Source of the DNA: Candidatus Aciduliprofundum sp.
Lineage (GTDB): Archaea; Thermoplasmatota; Thermoplasmata; Thermoplasmatales; Aciduliprofundaceae
Direction: 5' to 3'
Assembly: GCA_015523135.1 (NCBI GenBank)
Contig: WAKY01000122.1
Location: forward strand, 1-11,582
Length of the DNA stretch: 11,582 nt
This document shows, in pieces, positions 6,511-11,582 of the stretch. Position 1 is the first letter of the stretch, and every line of letters begins with the position of its first letter. Both the position numbers and the translations under genes were made by a program. The notes beneath the pieces are model-generated. The model did not search any database, had not been told where the DNA came from, and worked only from the letters and a program-made list of their open reading frames with translations.

Positions 6511-7423
6511 GTTTTTCTTTTTTTACAATTGCATTTCTCTTTACCCTTATCAAGCCATCATCCAAGTATATTGATGGTACAATGCTCATAAGCATATTCT
6601 CTTCAAGTATACAATCTCCAGGAGCATATGGCATGTAGAATCCCCCTGATGGCATAACGCTATAATGTGGAAAATATCCAATTTTTCTTATCTGCTCGTC
6701 CAAAAAATTGCAATTAATGCCGGGCATAATCATTGTGGATAAATGCGAATACATTTTATTTATTCTTTCCAAGGCATCTACCCATTCTTTTTTCTCCTCA
6801 GTAAATATAACTCTTGAGAAATTCAAAGAGTATCCGTTAATTTGGGGTGAAGAATCTATATAGATTATCTCTCCTTTCTCTATTCTCTTTTCTGAGCTTT
6901 TTGGAAATAAATACTTACTTCTCTTTCCGCTCACAACTAACGTTGGATAGGCAAAACCCTCAATTCCTTCTTTTATCAATTTGCAATCTAAAATTGATTT
7001 AGCTTCTCTCTCTTTCATTCCAATGCTTAGCTCATTCCAGAATTCTCCAAGGGCTTTATTAACTCTTTCATTTAAATCTTTAATTATTTCAATTTCCTCC
7101 TCAAAGGGCTTTCTCATTGCCTTCTTCAAAATCTCTAGCCCATTTTTGAATTTAAAATCTATATTTCCCATATTTGTGTAAGGGCTAACAAAATGTTCCC
7201 CTCTCAGACTTGGAAATTCATAAACTACCTCATAATCCTCCTCAAGCTCTTCCTCCAACTCTTCTTCCATTGCTTTCTGAGCATACACTACTATGTCTTC
7301 TCCCAAAACAAGATGTGTAAATGCTTTTGTGCTTATTATCTTAGGCACTTCGGGATCCGATGGAAAGAATACAAAATTTCCGTAAGAGGCAATTAATCTT
7401 GCTCTTATTTCTCTATAATTCAT
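6494..7423 (-). CDS. M24-family (Xaa-Pro peptidase-like) protein with degenerate active site
   Basis: A 309-residue protein with a short N-terminal domain (about 1-90) and a C-terminal 'pita-bread' domain (about 105-300) like Xaa-Pro dipeptidases. Those enzymes hold two metal ions with Asp, Asp, His, Glu, Glu. Here the first Asp is kept (IIYIDSSPQINGYSLNFSR; Asp190), the second, 11 residues on, is Asn201, the His is kept (His253), the first Glu (EPGIY in relatives) is Val282 in SIVPSIY, and the second Glu (RIED in relatives) is Lys295 in IRVKR. The 11 and 29 residue spacings equal those of known enzymes, so the alignment is firm. It is unlikely to be a two-metal peptidase; a binding or regulatory role is possible, as in other non-catalytic M24 proteins such as Spt16 and EBP1. 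ATG 7423 overlaps the PIN gene by 11 bp and has AGGAGG at 7436-7431. Confidence 0.85.
   Translation of the reverse strand: MNYREIRARLIASYGNFVFFPSDPEVPKIISTKAFTHLVLGEDIVVYAQKAMEEELEEELEEDYEVVYEFPSLRGEHFVSPYTNMGNIDFKFKNGLEILKKAMRKPFEEEIEIIKDLNERVNKALGEFWNELSIGMKEREAKSILDCKLIKEGIEGFAYPTLVVSGKRSKYLFPKSSEKRIEKGEIIYIDSSPQINGYSLNFSRVIFTEEKKEWVDALERINKMYSHLSTMIMPGINCNFLDEQIRKIGYFPHYSVMPSGGFYMPYAPGDCILEENMLMSIVPSIYLDDGLIRVKRNAIVKKEKPIFLV
6512..6524 (+). terminator. T-rich tract, candidate terminator of the MATE transcript
   Basis: Thirteen bases, twelve of them T, begin two bases after the MATE stop codon. A weak inverted repeat (AAACC 6496-6500, GGTTT 6510-6514) precedes it. Archaeal termination relies on such T tracts. 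The tract also lies in the coding end of the opposite gene, so it may simply reflect Lys codons. Confidence 0.35.
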
Positions 7424-8423
7424 TCTTGAGCCTCCTGCAAATATTCAAATCTTTTACCAAATCAACATCTACATTATAAATTTTCAGATTTTCATTTAAA
7501 TAATTTTCAACATCCTTTCCCCGCCACTCACTTAAAATGATAGTATTGTTTATTCTAATAGCCCCAAAATTCACAACAAGATCATAAATCAAATAGGGAA
7601 TGCGCATAGGATCTATATTGATTGGATAAATTCTGTGTGGTAATTTGAAATATATAGAGCTAATTCCCTGAGCTTGAGCATGAAAGCTCATATCTTTATC
7701 TGCTGTTAGCAAAACTATCTCTGCACCTACCTCTTTGGCAAAATTGCTGTACTGCAATGCTATCTCCCTATCTCTAATTTCCTTATCTTTCGTTTTGGTA
7801 CTCTCTCCAGTTCTAAAAGCATTCAATTTGTCAAATAGAAAATTTATTTCATTCATGGCATTCTTTGCCTTTCTTGTCTCTTTGGAACTTGCATTTGCAA
7901 ATTCGTTTACAAGCTCGTGGTATGGAAAATTATCAAGGTTGTGGAGCATCCTGCCAGAATATTTTGTGTGTATTCTTGCATCTATTTCATCCATGACAAT
8001 CTGGCTCACAACATACTTGAACTTATCTTTAAACCTTCTAGAAATTATGCGATAATACGCTATGTTTGTATCTATCCCTAGAAATATGGGCTTTATATAC
8101 ACAGTTTTATCAGCAATTGCCTTTTTTAATAGGGCAAAATTTTCATTAATATCCTCTTTATTTTCAAAATCAATTATGCCGGAGGAGATGAAAGAATCAA
8201 CAAGATCTCCATAATTGGGCAAATCCCTTCTTAAAAATTCGCTCAATTTTCTTTTGAATTTATAAAATTCCCTCTCTTCCACGATATTATCAATTTTGAA
8301 ATTTTCAAGATTTAAGGTAAATAGGGATACGTTGTAAAATGGATAGCTTACGGTTATTTCCTTTTCCCCCTTTAAATAATACTCGTTGAGAAGTATGAAG
8401 AGTTCATCTTTGCTGATAATCAT
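7413..8423 (-). CDS. PIN-domain nuclease with extra N- and C-terminal regions
   Basis: A 336-residue protein with a PIN fold in its middle (about 112-262), expected to be a metal-dependent ribonuclease. The acidic active site is complete: Asp118 in GIDTN at the end of the first strand, Glu146 in VMDEID, Asp218 in the IRDREIALQ helix, and Asp242 with Asp244 in LLTADKD. The segment EIVLLTADKDMSFHAQAQGI is a textbook PIN ending. An unassigned region of about 110 residues precedes it and about 70 residues follow it (Tyr/Ile/Asn-rich), so it is much larger than VapC toxins (about 130 residues). It begins with ATGA overlapping the stop of the CARF-like gene, with GGAGGTG 5 nt upstream, so the two are coupled in translation. 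The neighbour suggests the nuclease may be controlled by a ligand sensor, which is inference. No antitoxin-like DNA-binding partner is next to it. Confidence 0.85.
   Translation of the reverse strand: MIISKDELFILLNEYYLKGEKEITVSYPFYNVSLFTLNLENFKIDNIVEEREFYKFKRKLSEFLRRDLPNYGDLVDSFISSGIIDFENKEDINENFALLKKAIADKTVYIKPIFLGIDTNIAYYRIISRRFKDKFKYVVSQIVMDEIDARIHTKYSGRMLHNLDNFPYHELVNEFANASSKETRKAKNAMNEINFLFDKLNAFRTGESTKTKDKEIRDREIALQYSNFAKEVGAEIVLLTADKDMSFHAQAQGISSIYFKLPHRIYPINIDPMRIPYLIYDLVVNFGAIRINNTIILSEWRGKDVENYLNENLKIYNVDVDLVKDLNICRRLKNEL
7431..7436 (-). promoter_or_regulatory. Shine-Dalgarno site for the M24-like gene
   Basis: AGGAGG on the minus strand, 7 nt before ATG 7423 and inside the PIN gene. 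It supports translational coupling of the two genes. Confidence 0.65.
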
Positions 8424-8839
8424 ATCTGCACCTCCATTAGCTTCTGAAGAGCCATAGGGCGCATCAAAAATGCACGCTCTGAGAATCTCATATCTGCTAA
8501 GCGTAAATACACTATTTTCACATTGCCCAGGTGCATCAAAGCCAAAATCATGCTCTTCCTTGCTCCAGTTATGTCTATTATGTCTCCCTCATCCACTATA
8601 TCTTTTATTGCATTTTTCACACTTTCCACATTTTCCTCAATTTTTATTTTCTCTATTTTTACCTCCTTGTTGAGCGCATCGTAAAGAATTTTTATCTTCT
8701 TGCCAAGGGATTCTCCTTCCGTGAGGGATGAGTAGAGAATAACTATATCCTTAGGATATTCTCTTTTTAATTTTGTGTATGAGCAGAAGGAGTTAATCGC
8801 AGGCCAAATGTCCTTGGAGATGAAGATTATGTATTTCAC
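8420..8839 (-). CDS. CARF-like single-domain protein, putative cyclic-nucleotide sensor
   Basis: A 139-residue protein with one Rossmann-like domain. It opens with a hydrophobic strand and polar loop (KYIIFISKD, 2-10), has a second strand DIVILYSS (31-38), a helix ending near residue 58, and then 'DIIDITGARKSM' (86-97) followed by a helix and the strand VKIVYLRL (107-114). The Asp-x-Thr-Gly-[Gly]-x-Lys-x-Met signature at this place is the hallmark of CARF domains, the sensors of cyclic oligoadenylates in type III CRISPR signalling; here the second Gly is Ala93. Most CARF proteins carry an effector on the same chain; this one has none but is coupled to the PIN nuclease gene. No CRISPR array or cas gene is visible nearby. 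The start is GTG 8839, with no other in-frame start just upstream. The family call rests on pattern only. Confidence 0.6.
   Translation of the reverse strand: MKYIIFISKDIWPAINSFCSYTKLKREYPKDIVILYSSLTEGESLGKKIKILYDALNKEVKIEKIKIEENVESVKNAIKDIVDEGDIIDITGARKSMILALMHLGNVKIVYLRLADMRFSERAFLMRPMALQKLMEVQI
8429..8435 (-). promoter_or_regulatory. Shine-Dalgarno site for the PIN gene
   Basis: GGAGGTG on the minus strand, 5 nt before ATG 8423 and inside the CARF-like gene. It allows re-initiation at the ATGA junction. Confidence 0.7.
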
Positions 8840-8859
8840 AGACCTACAATGGAATTTAA

Positions 8860-8867
8860 ATATTTAA
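8860..8867 (-). promoter_or_regulatory. Candidate TATA box for the CARF-PIN-M24 operon
   Basis: TTAAATAT on the minus strand is centred about 25 nt before GTG 8839. It is part of a perfect 12-bp AT palindrome, TTAAATATTTAA (8856-8867). The gap 8840-8911 is divergent and shared with queE. Confidence 0.45.
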
Positions 8868-8882
8868 TGGGTATGGAAAAAA

Positions 8883-8890
8883 CTTTAAGC
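8883..8890 (+). promoter_or_regulatory. Weak candidate TATA box for queE
   Basis: CTTTAAGC is centred 25-26 nt before ATG 8912. It is a poor match to the archaeal consensus and is proposed mainly from its spacing. GGAG at 8908-8911 touches the start codon and is too close to act as a ribosome site. Confidence 0.3.
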
Positions 8891-8911
8891 AATTGAGGAT
8901 ATTGCCTGGAG

Positions 8912-9541
8912 ATGAAAGTTAACGAGATGTTCACATCAATACAGGGAGAAGGCATATACATTGGGGTACCAATGTTTTTTATTCGCCTCACAGGCTGCAA
9001 TTTGAGATGCGAGTGGTGTGATACAGAGTATGCATTTTATGAAGGAGAAGAAATGACCATAGATTCCATAGTCAAGAGGGTTGAAGATAGTGGAATGGAA
9101 TGGGTTTGTATAACTGGAGGAGAGCCATTGCTCCAAGAGGATGTTTATAAATTGATTGATATTCTCTTGCGCAAAGGTTATAAAATCCTTGTGGAGACAA
9201 ATGGCTCAATATTGATTGATAAATTGCCCACTGAGGATAATCTTATCATATCTTTGGACATAAAAACGCCATCTTCAAAGATGGAGAAGGCAATGCGCTT
9301 TGAGAACTTAAAATATCTTGGACCTAAGGACTTTGTGAAATTTGTGATTATGGATGAGAGGGATTTTGAGTATGCAAAGAATATAATTGAGGAGTATGAA
9401 ATTGATAAAGAAATAATATTTCAACCCGTTGGAGGAACAAACTTGAAATGGTTAGCCGAGAAGGTTATTGAAGAGCGGTTAAATGTGCGCGTTTTACCTC
9501 AATTACATAAAATTATATGGGGAAACAAGAGAGGTGTGTGA
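8912..9541 (+). CDS. queE: 7-carboxy-7-deazaguanine synthase
   Basis: QueE is a radical SAM enzyme that turns 6-carboxytetrahydropterin into 7-carboxy-7-deazaguanine, a precursor of preQ0. In archaea preQ0 feeds archaeosine at position 15 of tRNA, so that is the expected product here. The 209-residue length is normal. Motifs: FTSIQGEG (7-14), the 4Fe-4S/SAM motif CNLRCEWC (29-36, Cys29, 33 and 36) followed by Asp37-Thr38, ITGGEPLLQ (67-75), VETNGS (94-99), SLDIKTPSS (114-122), and the C-terminal VLPQLHKIIWG (194-204), which is typical of QueE. QueC, QueD and the tRNA transglycosylase are not in the window. The stop lies 1 nt before the AMMECR1 start, so queE probably leads the queE-AMMECR1-pyrC operon. 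Confidence 0.94.
   Translation: MKVNEMFTSIQGEGIYIGVPMFFIRLTGCNLRCEWCDTEYAFYEGEEMTIDSIVKRVEDSGMEWVCITGGEPLLQEDVYKLIDILLRKGYKILVETNGSILIDKLPTEDNLIISLDIKTPSSKMEKAMRFENLKYLGPKDFVKFVIMDERDFEYAKNIIEEYEIDKEIIFQPVGGTNLKWLAEKVIEERLNVRVLPQLHKIIWGNKRGV
9531..9536 (+). promoter_or_regulatory. Shine-Dalgarno site fixing the AMMECR1 start
   Basis: GAGGTG lies 6 nt before ATG 9543. It favours 9543 over in-frame ATG 9483, which lies 59 bp inside queE and would add 20 residues absent from the family. Confidence 0.65.
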
Positions 9542-9542
9542 G

Positions 9543-10148
9543 ATGAGATATAGTGATGAGGAAGGTATATTCGCCGTTAAAACTGCAAGAAAAGTGGTTG
9601 AGGAGTATTTGGAGAGGAGAAGAGTTCCAGAGATAGAGTTCCCAAAGAGATTTGAGGAAAAAAGTGGAGTTTTTACAACAATATCAACATACCCAGAGCA
9701 CGAGCTGCGAGGATGCATAGGATTTCCAGAGCCAGTTTATCCTTTGAAAAAGGCGTTGGTGGAATCTGCCTTAGCTGCAGCTTTTCAAGACCCCCGTTTC
9801 CCACCTCTGCAAAAGAGGGAAATTGATAATGTTGTTTTTGAAGTCTCATTGCTAACTCCCCCGGAAGAGTTGAAAGTGAGAAACAAGAAAGATTTGCTAA
9901 AGATAATAAAGATAGGTGTGCATGGCTTAATAGTTGAAAAGGGCTTCTACAAGGGTCTCCTATTACCACAAGTTCCTGTTGAATGGGGCTGGGATGTGGA
10001 GGAATTTTTATCTCAAACATGCTGGAAAGCTGGATTGTCCATGGATTGCTGGCTTGACGATGATGTGAGAATTTACGCGTTCTCAGCGGAAATATTTGAA
10101 GAAGAAAAGCCAAGGGGCAACATAAGGAGGAAGAACATTGAATCTTGA
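9543..10148 (+). CDS. amrA: AMMECR1 family protein (AmmeMemoRadiSam system protein A)
   Basis: A 201-residue AMMECR1-domain protein. Signature LRGCIGFPEP at 55-64 contains the invariant LRGCIG; other family blocks are AAFQDPRFPPL (79-89), 'FEVSLLTPPEEL' (99-110), GVHGLIVEKG (125-134) and LLPQVPVEWGWDVEEFLSQT (140-159) with Cys160 and KAGL after it. The family is conserved from archaea to humans and co-occurs with Memo and a radical SAM enzyme; its biochemical role is not one I can state. The radical SAM partner is encoded at 4026 here. Start is ATG 9543, chosen on its ribosome site and on family length. The stop overlaps the dihydroorotase gene by 11 bp. Confidence 0.92.
   Translation: MRYSDEEGIFAVKTARKVVEEYLERRRVPEIEFPKRFEEKSGVFTTISTYPEHELRGCIGFPEPVYPLKKALVESALAAAFQDPRFPPLQKREIDNVVFEVSLLTPPEELKVRNKKDLLKIIKIGVHGLIVEKGFYKGLLLPQVPVEWGWDVEEFLSQTCWKAGLSMDCWLDDDVRIYAFSAEIFEEEKPRGNIRRKNIES
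10125..10130 (+). promoter_or_regulatory. Shine-Dalgarno site supporting a TTG start for pyrC
   Basis: AGGAGG lies 7 nt before TTG 10138, inside the AMMECR1 gene. It supports the rare TTG codon as the start. Confidence 0.65.
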
Positions 10149-11343
10149 GGGCAAATTTTATTATAAGGGCGAGGTAATTGAAGGAGCAATAGAGATAGAA
10201 GATGGTAAAATAAAGAGAATAAAGAAAAGCTTGAGTGGTGCTAAGAGAATAAAAGGACTAATTCTTCCTGGTGCTATTGACTTGCATGTGCATTTTCGTG
10301 AGCCGGGCTATGAGGAAAAGGAGGATTTTTACACAGGCACATTAAGCGCAGCATTTGGTGGTGTAACCTTCGTTATGGACATGCCCAATACAGCTCCCCC
10401 TGTAAAAGATATTGCATCTTTTCAAGATAAGCTAAGGAGAGTTGCGCCGAAGGCAAATGTTGATTTTTCCCTTTATTTTATGCTTGGAGAGAATGCAGAA
10501 ATCCTCAAGGGAATAAATCCTGCATTCAAGCTCTATATGGGAGAGACAACAAATGCGGAAGGAGGGGAGATTAGAAGCGTGGAAAATGCGTTTATCTCTG
10601 TGCATGCAGAATTGAATGAATGCATAAGGAAAGATAGCAAGGATTTGAAAGACCACGATGTAGCTCGACCAGAAAGTTGCGAGGTTAGAGCGGTAAGAAA
10701 ATTATTGGGCAGAGGCAAGTACCACATAGCTCATGTATCTTCCATAGACACTGTTGATATATGCAAAGCTGGTGGATTCACTTGTGAGGTAACTCCACAT
10801 CATCTTTTCTTGCATAGGGATATGCCCATTGGCACATACGGGAAGGTAAATCCTCCCCTAAGAGCGAAGTGGATGGCTGAAAAACTCTGGGAAGAATTGG
10901 TAAATGGGAGAATAGATATAGTTGCCAGTGACCATGCTCCTCACACAATAGAGGAGAAGGAGCAAGAGTTCTCTGCCGCTCCTGCAGGAATACCCGAGGT
11001 TGAAACTTATGTACCAATATTTATGTATTTGATGAAGATTGGAAAAATTTCATTACACAGGGCTATGGAGATTTTGATGCAAAGGCCTGCTGAGCTCGTA
11101 GGTGTAAAAAAGGGAAAGATTGAAGAAGGATATGATGCAGATTTAATTGCATTCAATTTAAGTGATATAAGGAAAATAAGGGCTAAGGACTTGCATTATA
11201 AGTGCGGCTGGACTCCCTACGAGGGCTTTAACGCCATATTCCCACATACCGTTATCGTGAGAGGAGAAACTATCGTGGATAATTATGAGCTTGCAAACGA
11301 GAGAACTGGCAAGTTTGTGAGAGTATTGGGGAATAAATTTTAA
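10138..11343 (+). CDS. pyrC: Dihydroorotase, class I
   Basis: Dihydroorotase closes carbamoyl aspartate to dihydroorotate, the third step of pyrimidine synthesis. This 401-residue amidohydrolase has the full zinc-site set: DLHVHFREPG (48-57) with His50 and His52 and the substrate-binding Arg54; Lys131 in AFKLYMGETT, where related enzymes bear a carboxylated lysine; His156 (SVHAE); His199 in HIAHVSS; TPHHLFL (219-225); and the catalytic Asp265 in ASDHAPHT. GGVTFVMDMPNT (74-85) is also typical. The C-terminal YKCGWTPYEG lies near residues 357-366. The start is TTG 10138, supported by AGGAGG; the next possible starts would remove the first strands of the composite sheet. It is the last gene of the queE operon; its stop overlaps the next promoter. 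Confidence 0.95.
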   Translation: MNLEGKFYYKGEVIEGAIEIEDGKIKRIKKSLSGAKRIKGLILPGAIDLHVHFREPGYEEKEDFYTGTLSAAFGGVTFVMDMPNTAPPVKDIASFQDKLRRVAPKANVDFSLYFMLGENAEILKGINPAFKLYMGETTNAEGGEIRSVENAFISVHAELNECIRKDSKDLKDHDVARPESCEVRAVRKLLGRGKYHIAHVSSIDTVDICKAGGFTCEVTPHHLFLHRDMPIGTYGKVNPPLRAKWMAEKLWEELVNGRIDIVASDHAPHTIEEKEQEFSAAPAGIPEVETYVPIFMYLMKIGKISLHRAMEILMQRPAELVGVKKGKIEEGYDADLIAFNLSDIRKIRAKDLHYKCGWTPYEGFNAIFPHTVIVRGETIVDNYELANERTGKFVRVLGNKF

Positions 11344-11345
11344 TA
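11338..11345 (+). promoter_or_regulatory. Candidate TATA box for alaS
   Basis: TTTTAATA spans the pyrC stop codon and is centred 26-27 nt before ATG 11368. With no Shine-Dalgarno site, a leaderless alaS transcript is likely. Confidence 0.5.
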
Positions 11346-11367
11346 TGTTGGGATATTAGCCAAATCT

Positions 11368-11582
11368 ATGCTTGAAAAGGAGTTAGATTTGCAGTTCTTT
11401 CATAGAAATGGCTGGAAGAGGTATAGGTGTAAAAAATGTGGAGCATATTTTTGGAGCAAGGTGCCAAGGGAGACATGCACAGAGGCACCCTGTGGAGAGT
11501 ATGAATTTTTAAAAGAGCCGATTTTCAATAAAGAATTCTCAGTGGAGAGTATGCGTAGAAGCTTTATTGAATTTTTCAAAAA
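11368..11582 (+). CDS. alaS: Alanyl-tRNA synthetase, archaeal type, N-terminal fragment (3' cut by window edge)
   Basis: AlaRS charges tRNA-Ala with alanine. Only the first 71 codons are inside the window and the frame is open to the edge. They match the N-terminal extension of archaeal AlaRS: a start of the type MLE(K/E)E..L.FF..NG (MLEKELDLQFFHRNGW, 1-16), then Cys21, Cys24, Cys37 and Cys42, a Cys4 zinc-binding pattern (CKKCGAYFWS at 21-30), and 'SVESMRRSFIEFF' (58-70), equivalent to the 'MRE.FL.FF' helix that leads into the catalytic domain. Bacterial AlaRS lacks this extension. The start is ATG 11368, 24 nt after the pyrC stop, with a TATA-like box at the leaderless distance. The rest of the enzyme cannot be judged. 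Confidence 0.92.
   Translation, partial: MLEKELDLQFFHRNGWKRYRCKKCGAYFWSKVPRETCTEAPCGEYEFLKEPIFNKEFSVESMRRSFIEFFK

Noticed and set aside
6494..7423. Annotation of the M24-like protein as an active Xaa-Pro dipeptidase
   Set aside because: Three of the five metal ligands are replaced by Asn, Val and Lys at correctly spaced positions.
7413..8839. The PIN gene with its small upstream partner as a classic VapBC toxin-antitoxin pair
   Set aside because: The PIN protein is more than twice VapC size, and the partner has a Rossmann-like pattern rather than a short DNA-binding antitoxin fold.
9483..9542. A 20-residue N-terminal extension of AMMECR1 starting at ATG 9483
   Set aside because: It lies inside queE coding sequence, the family does not have it, and GAGGTG is placed for ATG 9543.
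9673..10113. A 146-aa minus-strand open frame opposite AMMECR1
   Set aside because: It lies wholly within a well-conserved gene on the other strand and its translation has low-complexity Leu/Ser/His-rich text with no recognisable motif.
1..11582. CRISPR array, insertion sequence, tRNA or rRNA gene
   Set aside because: No regularly spaced direct repeats, transposase-like frame, terminal inverted repeats or tRNA-like sequence was seen when reading both strands; genes fill almost all of the window.

Overview
The window is compact, AT-rich archaeal DNA. Archaeal markers are DUF2240, a HisA-related protein, archaeal-type alanyl-tRNA synthetase with an N-terminal Cys4 motif, QueE without bacterial queuosine context, TATA-like boxes about 25 nt ahead of Shine-Dalgarno-less start codons, and anti-SD-matching sites (GGAGGTG) ahead of operon-internal genes. 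A class II (bacterial-type) HMG-CoA reductase is known in the Thermoplasmatales and Archaeoglobales. The overall impression is a Thermoplasmatota member, possibly near Aciduliprofundum/DHVE2; this placement is inference from gene content and style, not a search.

Layout, left to right: (1) 3-1393 +, the C-terminal two thirds of class II HMG-CoA reductase, coupled by an ATGA overlap to a Nudix hydrolase. (2) 1411-2175 +, a stand-alone TPR protein. (3) 3077-2170 -, a short HisA-related protein overlapping a DUF2240 protein; this pair converges on the TPR gene with overlapping stop codons. (4) 3152-5027 +, ThiL (thiamine-phosphate kinase) overlapping the radical SAM enzyme of the AmmeMemoRadiSam system. 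(5) 5077-6510 +, a MATE efflux transporter behind its own promoter and a 6+6 bp inverted repeat. (6) 8839-6494 -, a tightly coupled three-gene unit: a small CARF-like sensor, a three-part PIN-domain nuclease, and an M24 'pita-bread' protein that has lost most metal ligands. (7) 8912-11343 +, QueE (7-deazaguanine synthesis), AMMECR1 and dihydroorotase, linked by close or overlapping junctions with good Shine-Dalgarno sites. (8) 11368 to the right edge, the start of alanyl-tRNA synthetase.

Most genes are housekeeping (mevalonate, thiamine, pyrimidine, tRNA modification and charging). The most unusual part is unit 6. Its first protein carries an Asp-Ile-Thr-Gly-x-Arg-Lys-Ser-Met signature at the end of a short Rossmann-like domain, which is the hallmark of CARF cyclic-oligonucleotide sensors, and it is translationally coupled to a PIN nuclease with a full acidic active site. 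No CRISPR array or cas gene is visible here. This suggests, but does not prove, a sensor-effector pair with the degenerate M24 protein as a third partner.

There is no gene-free stretch over 300 bases; the largest gaps are 74 nt (3078-3151) and 72 nt (8840-8911), both divergent promoter regions. No tRNA, rRNA, insertion sequence or CRISPR repeat was seen.
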